Source of the DNA: Clitoria ternatea
Taxonomy: Eukaryota; Streptophyta; Magnoliopsida; Fabales; Fabaceae
Assembly: GCA_037962975.1 (NCBI GenBank)
Contig: CM075673.1
Location: 122,469,001-122,533,000, forward strand
Direction: 5' to 3'
DNA: 64,000 nucleotides
Shown here: positions 11,921 to 24,606 of the stretch, one piece after another
Layout: the number at the start of each line of letters is the position of its first letter
Numbering within the stretch: the stretch's first letter is position 1
Translations under genes and position numbers: made by a program
Notes under the pieces: model-generated
What the model saw: only the letters and a program-made list of their open reading frames with translations
Database searches by the model: none
Told to the model about the DNA's origin: nothing

Positions 11921-12091
11921 TTGGTGGTATCAGAGCATAGTCAATTCATTAAACTTGGGAAGTGGACCATTAGGTTTCCACGTACTCTGATAGAAATATT
12001 GAACAGTCTATAACACTCCTAAGACTAAATATCCTATGTGGAATACTCCACATAACATATACCCTGAACCTATTTGTTGATATTCTTTCAG
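9713..12091 (+). other. Candidate intron from LTR leader to gag
   Basis: A donor AAG/GTAAGG at 9713 and an acceptor TTGATATTCTTTCAG ending at 12091, only 11 bases before the gag ATG (12103), would remove 2379 bp including most of U5 and the primer site. The acceptor is conserved in B (AG at 44580-44581, minus). B's donor is degraded to GTCAGG (50016, minus). No transcript evidence is available here. Confidence 0.4.
11925..11936 (+). other. Primer binding site of element A (initiator Met tRNA)
   Basis: TGGTATCAGAGC, the usual plant complement of the 3' end of initiator tRNA-Met, four bases after the LTR end. Confidence 0.92.
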
Positions 12092-12102
12092 CAAAATTCT
12101 TA

Positions 12103-15100
12103 ATGGCTCGCCGAAATAACGATCATGTGATGGAGGATCTTCTTACCAGAATTGTGGAGGTAATAGAACGCCAAGAGTTACCTCATTCTTCTACTAGGCA
12201 AAACCAAGGATTAGCTGACTTCTAGAGGAATAATCCTACTCAATTCAAAGGAGGCTTTGATCCAGAAGGAGCACAATTATGGATTGAACATCTTGAAAAG
12301 ATTTTTGCTGCTATACGATGCTCTGACGAAGACAGGGTAACTTTTGCCGTCTTCATGCTAGTTACGGAAGCAGAACACTGGTGGACTCATGCCAGAATAA
12401 GATTAACAGCTGAGGGACACTTCCTCACTTGGGGACGATTCAAGACAGAGTTTCTCGCTAAATATTTCCCTGAAGACATAAGGAGGCAGAAAGAGCAGGA
12501 GTTCTTTAATCTAAAACAAGGCAATATGACTGTAGGGGAGTACGCTGCTAAGTTTGATGAGCTGGCAAAATGTTGTCCCTACTACACCCACATGGGAGAA
12601 GCGTCAAGATGCGCAAAGTTTGAAGCAGGATTACGGCAAGAAATTCGCCAAGTTATATGTTGTCAACAAATTACACAATTCACTACTCTGGTTGACCGAT
12701 GCCGCATCTTTGAGAATACCTCTAATCTTCGACGACCTGGAGCGTCTAATCATGGGCTAGAACGACGTATGCCAGATCGACAGCAAAGAAGGGATTTTCG
12801 AGCAGATCGGCCATATTTCCGACCTTTCAACTCAGCCAACGGAATTCCTCCTAGAGGTCAGGAGAACCAAAGCGGTAAAAACTGCACAATTTGTGGACGG
12901 ATTGGACATCGTGATGCTGATTGTTGGTACAGAAATAAAAATAACCAACAACAAGTAACTCAAGGACAGGCAGTACGACCAATAGGTCAAGGAAGTGGAG
13001 GATCTACTGCAAATACCTCTACCAACAATGTCCCAAGGATGCAAAATATTCACCGCGGCAACAATTTCAACTAGAACAATAATCCTAGAAGGCCCGAAAA
13101 TAACTCTACTGGAAGACCAGGAGGAAATGCTAGAGTTTTTACCATGAATGGTGCGGAAGTATCACAAGAGAACGATCTTGTGCAAGGTACATGCTTTATA
13201 GGAAGTACTCTATTAAATGTATTATATGATTCTGGAGCCACTCATTCTTTCATATCTGAGAATTGTGTAAAACATTTAAAGCTTCCTACAACCTCTCTGC
13301 CTAATAAGATGATTGTCACGACTGCTGCACATAAGCCCATTTGCCCTTCCTGCATATGTTTGAAATGTCCTCTCAACATCGAAGGGAAAGCTTATCAAGT
13401 AGATCTAATATGTTTGCCTTTGATTGATCTAGATATTGTTCTAGGAATAAATTGGCTTGCTGCCAACCATATTCTGATTGATTGTCATAATAGATCCATC
13501 ACTCTTGGGTCTACTACATCTCATTGTGATCAAAACACTGATCTTTGTCCTATTAGCTCAGAAAAGGTAATTCCAGTAAAGGAAGTCCAACTATACATGA
13601 TCCTTACTGAATCTGAAAGTAAGGCCACTCCTCAAATTGACCAGATTCCTGTTGTTCAGGAATTTCCAGAAGTTTTTCCTGATGATATACTAGAGCTACC
13701 ACCAAAGCGAGAAATTGAGTTCAGTATTGACATTATACCGGGTGCAGGACCAATCTCTATTGCTCCTTACCGAATATCACCCAAGGAACTCAGTGAACTT
13801 AAAGAACAAATAGAAGAACTTTTAGAGAAAGGAATGATTAGACCCAGTGTCTCACCTTGGGGAGCACCAGTTCTTCTAGTCAAAAAGAAGGATGGTAGTA
13901 TGCGGTTATGTGTTGACTATCGTCAGTTGAATAAAGCTACGATCAAGAACCGATATCCTCTCCCAAGAATTGATGATTTGATGGACCAATTACGAGGAGC
14001 CACTATCTTCTCGAAAATTGATCTGCGATCAGGCTATCATCAAATCAGAGTGAAGAAAGATGATGTACCCAAAACAGCATTCAGAACACGATATGGGCAC
14101 TATGAGTATCTTGTTATGCCCTTTGGAGTTACAAATGCACCTGCAGTCTTTATGGGATACATGAATCGAATCTTCCATGAGTACTTGGACAAATTCGTGG
14201 TTGTATTCATTGACGATATTCTAGTCTACTCCAAGAGCCATGAGGAACACGAGGAGCATCTCCGAATTGTCCTAAATACTTTGCGTGCAAGGCAATTGTA
14301 CGCTAAGTTTTCAAAATGTGAATTCTGGTTGACAGAAGTGAAATTTTTAGGACATGTCATTTCTAAGGAAGGAATTGCTGTGGATCCTACAAAGGTAGAA
14401 GTTGTACTAAATTGGGAACAACCCAAGAATGTGACGAAAATCCACAGTTTCCTTGGACTGGCTGGATATTATCGTCGATTCATCGAGAATTTCCCTCGAA
14501 TTGCAGCACCTTTAACTAGGCTGACTCGTAAAGATCAACCATTTGAATGGACTGACAAATACGAAAGCAGTTTTACGGAGTTACGCCAACGACTCACTAG
14601 TGCACCTGTCTTGATTTTGCCAGATCCTGCCAAGCCATATGAAGTGTATTGTGATACGTCAAGACAAGGACTAGGATGTGTCCTAATGCAAGAAAGAAAG
14701 GTTGTTGCTTATGCTTCAAGACAGCTAAGAACGCATGAAGTTAATTATCCCACACATGACTTGGAATTAGCTGCAGTTGTGTTTGCCTTAAAAATCTGGA
14801 GACACTACTTGTATGGTACATACTTTGAAGTCTTCAGTGATCATAAAAGTTTGAAGTATCTATTCGACCAGAAAGAGTTGAATATGCGACAACGTAGGTG
14901 GATGGAATTCATCAAGGATTATGATTTCGAACTCCGATATCATCCTGGAAAAGCAAATGTTGTGGCTGATGCACTCAGCAGAAAGGCTTTACGCCTATCA
15001 TATATGATGACAAAGGAGTTGGAATTGATCGAACAATTTCACGATCTGAATCTGGCAGTAACACCTAAAAGAGGGAGCCTTATGGTTGGAATGTTAAGAA

Positions 15101-16533
15101 TTTCCAATGATTTCCTGGAACAAGTCAAAGAAGCTCAAGCCAATGACCAAGAATTACAAGATCTAGCAGAAAAGACAAAAGAAGGAGTCTCAGAGTTTAG
15201 CAAAGATGAACATGGGGTGATCAGGTATCAATAGAGACTCTGTATTCCAGTCAATACAGATCTTAAAAGATCCATCCTGGATAAAGCACACAAAAGTAAA
15301 TACAGTATCCACCCAGGATCAACCAAGATGTATCAGGACTTGAAGAAATTATTCTGGTGGCAAGGAATGAAAAAGGATATCGCTGAGTATGTGACAGCTT
15401 GCCTGATGTGTCAGAAGGTAAAGGCGGAACAACAACGACCAAGTGGGACCCTTCGTCCTTTGGATATTCCAGAATGGAAATGGGATGAGATTGCTATGGA
15501 CTTCGTGACTGGATTTCCCAGAACATCAGCTGGATATGATGCTATTTGGGTAATTGTGGATCGATTAACAAAAACCGCTCACTTCATTCCTGTCAATATG
15601 AAGTATTCCCTAGAAAAACTCACCCAGATCTATATCAAGGAAATTGTACGATTACATGGGACTCCCACTGTAATTGTGTCCGATCGAGATCCTCGTTTCA
15701 CATCACAGTTTTGGAAGAGCCTGCAACAAGCTCTAGGAACACGTCTGAAGTTAAGTTCCGCATACCACCCACAGACAGACGGACAATCGGAAAGGACGAT
15801 CAAGACTCTTGAAGATCTGTTACGTCTTTATGTCTTGGAACATGGTGGAAGTTGGCAAGAATATCTCCCACTTATTGAGTTCACTTACAACAACAGCTAT
15901 CATGCTAGCATCGGGATGGCCCCTTATGAAGCTTTATATGGAAGAAAATGCCGCACACCTTTGTGTTGGTATGAGACAGGTGAGAAGACAATAATTGGAC
16001 CAGAGATTGTTCAGAAGACTACAAAATAAGTCCAAAGGATTCAAATGGCAATGAAGGCTTTGCAAGATAGACAAAAGAGTTACTACGACAAACGTCGGAA
16101 GCCATTAGAATTTGAAGAGGGCGATCACGTATTTCTCAAAGTTACCCCTACCACTGGAGTAGGAAGAGCTTTGAAGGCCAAGAAGTTAAGCCCCAGATAT
16201 GTAGGACCCTATCAGATTTTGCAAAAGATAGGAACTCATGCGTACCGTATTGCTCTACCACCCGAGCTGACAAACCTTCACAATGTCTTTCATGTCTCTC
16301 AACTCCGTAAATATGCACCAAGCCCTGATTATGTTCTGAGTCCTGATCAGTTTATTCTGAAAGAGAACCTCACCTTTGAAACATCGCCGGTTAAGATTGC
16401 TGACCGACGTCTCAAACAGTTAAGAGGCAAGGAAATTCCTTTTGTCAAGGTAGTTTGGAGTCAAACAGATGATGGGGATGCTACTTGGGAAATTGAGGAG
16501 AAAATGAGAGAATTATACCCTCAATTGTTTTAA
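12103..16533 (+). pseudogene. gag-pol: Element A gag-pol, four nonsense codons
   Basis: One frame of 1476 codons encodes the whole polyprotein in Ty3 chromovirus order. Gag has the conserved WWTHAR and EFLAKYFPED blocks and one zinc knuckle CX2CX4HX4C (about 12883). Protease has YDSGATHS (about residue 376). Reverse transcriptase has FIDDILVYS (about residue 700). RNase H follows ([25 protein letters not shown]), then integrase with an H-H-C-C finger (15280-15410) and its D, D and E residues ([21 protein letters not shown]). The tail has RYVGPYQI and a chromodomain-like end (VKVVW, ATWEIEEKM). Stops at 12223 (TAG), 13072 (TAG), 15232 (TAG) and 16027 (TAA) break it, with no frameshift. Element B has Gln at three of the four sites. 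Compared with B, Gag lacks about 20 residues holding a first zinc knuckle. Confidence 0.95.
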
Positions 16534-16558
16534 CTTTGAATTTCAGGACGAAATTCCT

Positions 16559-16573
16559 AAAAGGGGAGGAGAA
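16559..16573 (+). other. Polypurine tract of element A
   Basis: AAAAGGGGAGGAGAA ends directly at the 3' LTR start. Confidence 0.9.
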
Positions 16574-19500
16574 TGTAACATCCCTCTTTTTAGAAACAGT
16601 TTTACCCTTGTAAATTTTAATTATTGAGGGTTTGTAAGCAAGAATAAGTCAATATATACCCTGTTGATGGTCTGTAGTATCTCAGAAATGTCATTTTTGT
16701 GCATAATAATGGAATTTATATGGATCATTAGTGAAATTATGCAAAAACCGAGTGAAAAGGACTCTGTTCCGAGTAACAGAGAGGAATTCCGAGTGAAGGA
16801 ATGAAATTCCGAGTGAAGGAATGAAATTCCGAGTGTAACGTTACGTTTTCCGAGTAAAACATGACTGAGAGGGTTACCACCGAGTGGAGTCCTGACCTGA
16901 GAGGCAATTCTGAGTGAAGCGTGTTCAAGAGAACCACTTCTGGGTGAAATTCCGAGTCAAAACACCCTAGAAAGGCCCGTTTCCGAGTCAAACATTGCCA
17001 AATGCTTCCTTTTCCGAAGGAAATTCCTCTGATTGAAGCATTCCAAGTGAAAGAATGCATATATACTTATGTTTATGTTGATTTGATGCTTCCTACCGAC
17101 TGGAATGTGCTGTGGAATCAATTAGGAAGGATTCCGAATGGTTTCGTATGTGTTTGCTTAGGAAACCGAGTGGAAAATGGCAGATTGAGCCATTCCGAGA
17201 GAAATGTAAGAGGCTGAACCATTTCCGAGTGAGTCTATAAGAATGACCCCTCTTCCGAGTGAGATATACCCTACTGGACCAAAATCGAGTGAGACTCGTA
17301 GGTGTAGGTCTTGTTCCGAGAGGTAATGGCTTAAATAAACCTTAATTGGGAAATATAGTTGAAGAAGTTGGCCTAAAACCGAGTGAACCAAGTGAATGAA
17401 GACTCGGATTTCTGAGTGAAAACTCTGAGAAAGAGAGGACTCGGTCTGGACAGATATTACCGAGTGAGAAACCGAGTACCTGAGTCGGTTTCAAAGGAAT
17501 TCCGAGCGAGGACTTGAAGACTCGCTCAAGCAAGCCTTGTATTTGTTGACTCAGAAGAAGAATTCCAGTCGGCATAGTAGTTAATCGAGTGGAATTTTCA
17601 CTCGGTATTCAGTGTCAGTTTTGCGTGTTGACTTCAATTTTGTCTTTTAATGTTTTTTTTAATTCAATCATGCGCATTATAGCTAGTGGGCGGCCAGAAA
17701 TGGGCACTGACTCAGCATATCTCCTTATTTAAATCTCCACTGCCACTCCATTAACACTCCACTAGCAGCCCACTCACAAAAGCTGTTCCCCATTTAGTTT
17801 TCCACTTAGAAGCCCACTCCTTATTTAAACCAGCGCAAGGACTCTTAAAGAACACACACACGAAACACACCTCCATCATTCTTCTTCCTACAAGTTACTT
17901 TCTCTCTCTTTTCTCTTCTGTTTCACTCGGAATTCATGCAGGACAGTGAAAGGGAACCTCTGCTTCTCCTCCAGGAGCTCCATAAAGGTAAGGGGGTATA
18001 TTCTTGGGTGCTCTGTGGGAAAACCGATTGAAGGAAAGGGTTAAGGAACTTGTTCCTCACCTTTCCAGGACAGATTCAGTGTTGTGTGAATTAAATGCCT
18101 TAATTGTTATTATTTGTATTTATATATATATATTTGTTATTAAATGCATATAATCAGTGATGAATTGTGAAATGATATGAACTGTATTGGACTGAAAATA
18201 CTAAGCATCATGGGTACCGTGTGATTTCCAGTGAAAAATTATGAATAGAAGATGGATTTAATGATAACAGGTTCTGTTTTATGTTAATCCAACCGGTTTT
18301 ACATCTATAACAACTCGGTTTTGCTTAGTTTCAATCGGATTCAACCTTAACTGAATGTATTTCATTCTGATAGAACAATTCTTCACTCGGTAAACAACCT
18401 AATTTCACTCAGAACTTTTTCTAGTTTATTTCCACTCGGACAGCATCTTCCCAGTTGATATCACTCGGAAAACATATTTCACTCGGAACATATATTGATT
18501 TCACTCAGGAAACTCCTTTGAGACTGATGTCACTCGGAATCGTATTTTATTACACTCAGAAATTCATTTTTACTCGGTTTCACCAACATTTTCACTCATG
18601 AAACTCTTTCTTACTGATTCCACTCAGAAATTATATTTTAATTCACTCAGAAATTTATTTCACTCAGAATTTAAGTTATTTCATTAAGAAAATACTTCTC
18701 AGTTTCTGTTTCACTCGGAAAACATATTAATTTCATTTAGTAAACTCTACTCAGTTTTATTTCACTCGGATTCATAGTTAATTCATGCGGAAAACTCATT
18801 TTCACTCGGAATCAAACCTGTTTCAGTCGAAAAACAGCCTTCCAGTTCATTTTCACTCGGACCCAAACTTGTTTCAGTCGGAAAACAGTTTTCCAGTGTA
18901 ATTTCACTCGGATTTTTAGCCAGATCGTTTGGAAAACCCTTCTCAGTATGATTCCACTCGGAATCATACTTATTTTACTCGGATTTACCCTTGTTCCACT
19001 CGGAAAACTCTGTTTTTAATGTTTTTCGCTTGGATTTTCATTTAGAAACTATTCTTTAATACTTTTTAAATTATTGGGAAGTTATAATTATTATTATCAT
19101 TTTTATTCTATTATTATTATTATTCTAATTATTATCAATCTTAATATTGTTATTATTATTATTAGTTTTATTGTTATTAACATTGTTAACGTCATAATTA
19201 TGAGTATTTACATAAAGAATATATTATTTTACTTGAGACTGGAAACACATAAGATACCCAAGGAATCAATTGATAAAATAAATGCATTTCGCATCATGAA
19301 AATATTTTTGAAGAAGAAAAACCTCTAGAGCATACACTTGGTACAGTGGAGGACACTCACGTTCGATCTCCATGAAGAATCTTGGGAGTACAACTGGAAC
19401 GGCAACCCAATGGTATCAGAGTCGCGCTTGATAGCCGGGTGAGACGATGCAATTCTAGTGTACTTTGACTAAATGACGGAGTGTAACTATGATCGTAGGG

Positions 19501-20175
19501 ATCCAAGTTCCAAAAATATTTAAACCAATGATGAGAACCAATGAGTTCGTTTGTACCATATGGAACTTGGGCGGACCCTGATCGCTCTAGATGATTGGAA
19601 TGGTGATATTCTAAAGAATGAGAAGAAGATGAAACGATCTATTGGGCCCACATGCATCATGAGACTTAACCATAGATAAATCATAATAAATCCAAACTCA
19701 TGCATTTCATTACAGCATATTTGATTGTTATATTAATGAATATGTTAATTATATGATTTATGTGATATTATATGTTAACTGGATTATGTCCGCACCAGAT
19801 TAACCAATCAGGGTCTTGGGTTATACTCACCCTTACTGTTGACAATTTTCAGAGGAATTAGAAAATCAAGAACCCGAGTGTGAAGAACAGCAATATGCTA
19901 AACCCACTGAGAACGATCATTAAAGATAGAATATTTATTATTAATAATCAGACACTGGATGACTGTATAATATTTAAGGGTGCCTGTGTGCCCCATTCTG
20001 TTAAGAGTACAATTACTTACAGTTTATGAATGACTATGTGATTATCTACTATTTACTTCCACTGAGATGCCATACTTTAAAAAAAAATTCATTTTTTTCT
20101 AAAAACTGTTAACACTCTCAGTTAAATAGGATGAACCTACAGAAGGATTTGTCTTATCTAACCGAGGGTGTTACA
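16574..20175 (+). repeat. 3' LTR of element A
   Basis: Near-identical to 8299-11920, with the same CCGAGTG block (16740-17600), TATA-like site, donor-like site (17988) and CACTCGG block (17930-19010). It is followed by the ACTTA duplication. No gene is seen in it. Confidence 0.95.
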
Positions 20176-20180
20176 ACTTA

Positions 20181-20820
20181 CACCGGTCATCCGAGGTGAC
20201 ATCCAAGATACCAGGTGGCCTATCCGCTCTCCTACATCAGGTGACTCATAATTGACTGCTCCAATATCATAATGAAGAAGGCATTCTGCACAGTGGAACA
20301 TGTCCCTTTCATCCACCGACAGGAGTAGGTACAATCACCAACGTGATTTATGGAAAAGGTGATTACTTTTCCATCCATGTGACAGAAAAGTACACTGAAA
20401 ATTCACCTACTCTCTTGGCATATTCAGAATTCTGGCCCACTTGGATTGACTCTTTACACACGCTATCAGAACCAGTGGGCCCACTAACACCAAACGATTC
20501 ATTTCCACGCTCGACTATAAGTAACAGGTTGCGATACATGTTCCAGGTTACGTTATCCTTGCTCTCTCTCTTGCTATTATACAGTTTGAGCATCTTCTAA
20601 CTTGAGCGTCGGAGAATCTTCACAGGTGTCACCACCTGTCGCTCACACCAACGCGAGAGGTCGGTGTGAAGGATCTCCTGGACAACAAGACCGACCTCCA
20701 CACACATAGAGGCCGGATCATAGAGATCGGATACACACAGCCGGTCTTTAATTCCATTCAATCTTCTACTCTTGAGGTTGTCCCGACACCAGATCCTAGA
20801 CCCCGGTTCAGGACAGATCA
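20181..20820 (+). repeat. T2 5' LTR, second piece
   Basis: Continues 8069-8298 after element A and matches 24837-25476. It contains TATAAGTA at 20517 as a possible TATA box and ends CAGATCA before the primer site. Confidence 0.92.
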
Positions 20821-20840
20821 TTGGCATGCCCAGTGGGACC
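20821..20840 (+). other. Primer binding site region of T2
   Basis: TTGGCATGCCCAGTGGGACC follows the LTR end directly. T3 has the near-identical TTGGCACGCCCAGTTGGAC. The matching tRNA cannot be assigned with certainty here. Confidence 0.6.
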
Positions 20841-20883
20841 CGGTAGAGTTATTCCCACTTTCTGCAGAAGTTAGTAGTCGACA

Positions 20884-22301
20884 ATGGAAGGAGATGGATG
20901 CGACTTTGTGGATGGTCATGTGGAGGATGTCACCCATCAATAAGCTGAGGGAAGATTCGTCTTTGAATCACCAGCAACCCATTCAAGGAGAATGGTACCA
21001 GTGGAAACCCCTGATCCTCGAGATGAAGTTATCAGGCAACTCAGGGAGGAGTTGAGGGAGTTGCAAAGGGAAAAAGGAGGAACTGGGGATAGAGTGATGT
21101 CTCAGGCGGAGGATACTCACCATACATCTGCGAGAGAAAGATCCACAACTCTCCAGTATTCTAAGATCCCTACCTTTGAGAGGAGAGAACAAACGCAAGA
21201 TTCTGAGGACAGGATCGGTGCAAGGAAGAAGGGGCAGATAGTGATGGTTTCTGGGCCATACCGATTCAACGTCCCTTTCTCCAGGAGACTCATGAATGTG
21301 ATCATCCCCAAGCACTTACAAATGACTCAGCCACTTTCCATCGGAAAGTATAATGGAGAAACTGGCCCCATTAAGCACCTTGATGCTTACATGTATGAGG
21401 CCATGTACTTGGGAGCTGATGAAGATGTGATGTGCAGGATGTTCCAAGGAACCTTAACGGAGGAAGCTCTCGGTTGGTTCAAAAGTTTACCCTCGAAATC
21501 AATAGATTCTTGGGAAGAAATAGCGACTTCATTTGAGAGCCACTTCATCATCTCTAGGGACATTCCAAGGACTTCCCATACCTTGGCTCAGATAAGGCAA
21601 GGGGAAAATGAAACTCTCAAAGAGTTTTTGAAGAGATTTTACAAGGAAGCTGCTCTGGTGCCTAACCTCACATAGGCTATTCAGCTTCACATCATTGTCG
21701 AAGCCTTACAGCCTGGATCCACCTTCACTTTGTCTTTGGCAAAGAATCCTCCAACGATGTTGGAGGAGTTTTAAAGAAAAGCCTCGAAATACTGGGCATA
21801 GAAATGCACTTGGAAGCAACAGCGGCCAAAAGGAAATCCCCAACGCCACATCAACAATGGAGAGATAAAAACTGTCCCAGATCGGAATGCATGGAGAGAC
21901 CGGCCCGAGGCAGCATCTTTGATAATCCTGTACCTCCGAGTCAGGAAGAACGGATGCATGCATTTGGTAATTATGCTCCGTTAAATTCTAAGCGGTCTCA
22001 AATTCTAAAGGAGATTGGATGGCCAACGCTTACTTCATACGGGGTCAGGATGCCGCCCCAGCTTCGCAAACATGGCGACCCTCGGAAATACTGCGAGTTT
22101 CATGAGCAAGAGGGCCACTTAACAGATGAATGTCAGGCTCTGAAGAATACTATCGAGACCCTGATCCAAGAGGGTAAACTCAAACAGTATCTTTCCAAAG
22201 GAGCTACTTCTGAGAAGCAAAAGGGAATTATGATTGGAGAGTCGGCACAGCAAGATGTTATGTCCCAACAACATCAAGGTCCCCGAGAGATCATTGATTA
22301 G
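20884..22301 (+). pseudogene. gag: T2 gag, broken
   Basis: Encodes the capsid/nucleocapsid precursor that would package element RNA. The start MEGDG at 20884 matches T3's intact start. Blocks seen in order are PDPRDEVIRQLREEL (possible coiled coil), the retrotransposon gag core (DAYMYEA, EEALGWFKSLP, SWEEIATSFESHF, LKEFLKRFYKEAA) and a C/H motif YCEFHEQEGHLTDEC followed by LKNTIETLIQEG, typical of Tat/Athila Gags. It is broken by TAA at 20941 (Gln in T3), TAG at 21673 (Glu in T3), TAA near 21772, and a frameshift near 21795. No protease or polymerase follows. Confidence 0.9.
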
Positions 22302-24606
22302 GGATCAGGCCATCAAAATTAAGAGCGCCTTCTGCTGTTACAGCTAGTCGGTAAGATGGTGTGCATTCTTTTTCCTTACTTGGGATTTTCCGATCGGTTT
22401 TACCAAGAAGGTTTAACGAGGCATAATCCCGACTCAGCTCTTTTACTCTCTTTTGTATTGTAATTCATAGTTAATGAAACTTTCTTTTACTCACCCACTG
22501 TCTCTATAATTTTATTTGAATGCACAATGCTGTTGTGACAAGATACTTTCAGGACGGATGATCCTAACAATGTGTATGTTGTTAGCAATGAACCTCTTCG
22601 AAGGTACAAAGGGTGAGCCTCCATTTGAAGGCCGGTGAATGGGTAAAATCCAACACCGGATGAAGAAGAATGGTGAATAGGTAAAATCCAACACCGATTG
22701 AAGGCCTAGATTGTAGGACTAAACCGAACTCTGGGTACAGTTAGTAAGTTTGGCTGAACATCGGTGAAGGCTCGGATTGTAGGATTGAACCGAACTCCGA
22801 GTACGACTAGTAGGTTTGGCCGAACGTCGGTGAAGGCCGGTGAATGGGTAAAATCCAACACCGGATGAAGAAGAACAGTGAATGGGTAAAATCCAACACC
22901 GATTGAAGGCCCAGATTGTAGGACTAAACCGAACTCTGGGTACGGTTAGTAAGTTTGGATGAACACCGGTGAAGGCTCGGATTGTAGGATTGAACCGAAC
23001 TCCGAGTACGACTAGTAGGTTTGGCTGAACGTCGGTGAAGGCCGGTGAATGGGTAAAATCCAACACCGGATGAAGAAGAACGGTGAATGGGTAAAATCCA
23101 ACATCGATTGAAGGCCCAGATTGTAGGACTAAACTGAACTCTAGGTACGGTTAGTATGTTTGGCTGAACACCGGTGAAGGCTCGGATTGTAGGATTGAAC
23201 CGAACTCCGAGTACGACTAGTAGGTTTGGCCGAACGTCGGTGAAGGCCGGTGAATGGGTAAAATCCAACACCGGATGAAGAAGAACAGTGAATGGGTAAA
23301 ATCCAACACCGATTGAAGATACGGCTAGTAGGATAAAACCGAACGCCATTGAAGACCTGGGTTGTAGGATTGAACTGAACCTCAGGAAATGGGTTGTAGG
23401 ATTGCACCGAACCCCATTCGAAGGCCGATGAATGGGTAAAATCCAACACCGAGTGAAGAAAATGGTGAATAGGTAAAATCCAACACCGAGTGAAGAAAAT
23501 GATGAATGGGTAAAATCCAACACCGACTGAAGGCTCGGATTGTAGGATTAAACCGAACTCCGAGTATGACTTCTAGACTTGGCCAGTTGCTATTGAAGAA
23601 TCAATCGTTATCGAATTCACTCAGAAATATTCTCCCTTGGAATTCCTTTCTCGGAAACACTTCAAGTTCAATGCTAGACTCTTAAATAATCCACTCGACA
23701 ATATCTCACTAAAGTCCGACTCTTGAATTCTATAAGCTGAGGAAATCTCACTCTGGAGTTCCAGTCAGGAATTTTTTACTCGGAAGATCTCTACCCGAGG
23801 CGCACTTATCTGAAGTCAAATCATTCCTCTGTCCTTAAGTGTTTCACTTGAAAAATGCTTCACTCGGTACCATACTATATGGAAGTCGGAAATGTTTCAC
23901 TCAGTGCAATCCCACGCGAAAGTGTCACACTCGGGGACACCCCTCTCGGGGACACCCCGCTCGAAAATCTTTCACCCGAGGGATCACTTGGAAATCTTCC
24001 ACACAAGAAGGGTCAATCAGAAATATTCCTCCCGGAAGTCTTACTCGGATTATAAGATTAAACCGAGCTCCAAAATCATTAGTCGGACTAAAATCGAACT
24101 CTAAGGACGGCCAAAGACTAATTCCTCCAGGACGGATGATCTCAGTCACCAATTCTGTGATTTGATGATGTAACTCCTGGCACGGACAATTCCCATCATC
24201 TTCTTCATGATGGAAGCCTTTGAAGCCTTAATCCGTACTCTTACAATTGAGACGAATTCCCCTAGGACGGATGATCTCAATCACCAATTCTGTGATTTGA
24301 TGATGTAACTCCTAGCGCGGACAATTCTCATCATTATCCTTATGGTGGAATACTATCAAGACCCAATCTGTATTCCTATGATTGAAATACGTTTTTCAGA
24401 ACGGATGATCTTAAACTCCGTGAATCGACGATTGGGATCAAATACGAATTATTGCTAGGCATCCGTCCTGAGCACCGTGGTCGAGAACAACGGATCGACT
24501 CCTTCTCTCCCCAAAGAACTAAGGGATACACCAGCATCCAAACCTCTCGTGAACTGCATAGCTTATATGAGCAACTTACAGTCCCTCACACAAGCTAGGG
24601 GACAAA
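22302..24606 (+). other. T2 internal non-coding region
   Basis: After gag there is no pol homology. The first half is the 205-bp array and its degenerate tail. The second half (23590-24130) has many CACTCGG-like words and GGGGACACCCC duplicates, and then GGACGGATGATCTCAGTCACC-type segments repeated near 24130, 24259 and 24400. A purine tract AGGGGACAAA precedes the 3' LTR. Confidence 0.8.
22631..23330. repeat. 205-bp tandem array, about 3.4 copies
   Basis: GGCCGGTGAATGGGTAAAATCC recurs at 22631, 22836, 23041 and 23246. CTCGGATTGTAGGATTGAAC recurs at 22771, 22976 and 23181. All are spaced exactly 205 bp. Within each unit the sub-motif AATGGGTAAAATCCAACACC occurs twice, and degenerate sub-units continue to about 23560. 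Confidence 0.93.

Larger units (their letters stand above)
8299..20175 (+). mobile_element. Element A: complete Tekay-type Ty3 chromovirus
   Basis: LTRs at 8299-11920 and 16574-20175 are 3.6 kb and differ by roughly 1% by eye. They start TGTAACATCCCTC and end GGGTGTTACA. It has an initiator-Met primer site, a single gag-pol frame (12103-16533), a polypurine tract and target duplication ACTTA (8294-8298, 20176-20180). The unoccupied site is present at 24832-24836 in T2's 3' LTR. It is structurally complete, but gag-pol has four stop codons, so it is probably not autonomous. Confidence 0.96.

Noticed and set aside
20343..20600. 85-residue frame with copy at 24999-25256
   Set aside because: Lies in the T2 LTR pair and is duplicated for that reason.
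22631..23330. Regular direct repeats resembling a CRISPR array
   Set aside because: The unit is 205 bp and nearly all repeat, with no unique spacers, in a plant retroelement.
22924..23523. 199-residue minus-strand repeat protein
   Set aside because: A product of the 205-bp tandem array; the frame shifts between copies.
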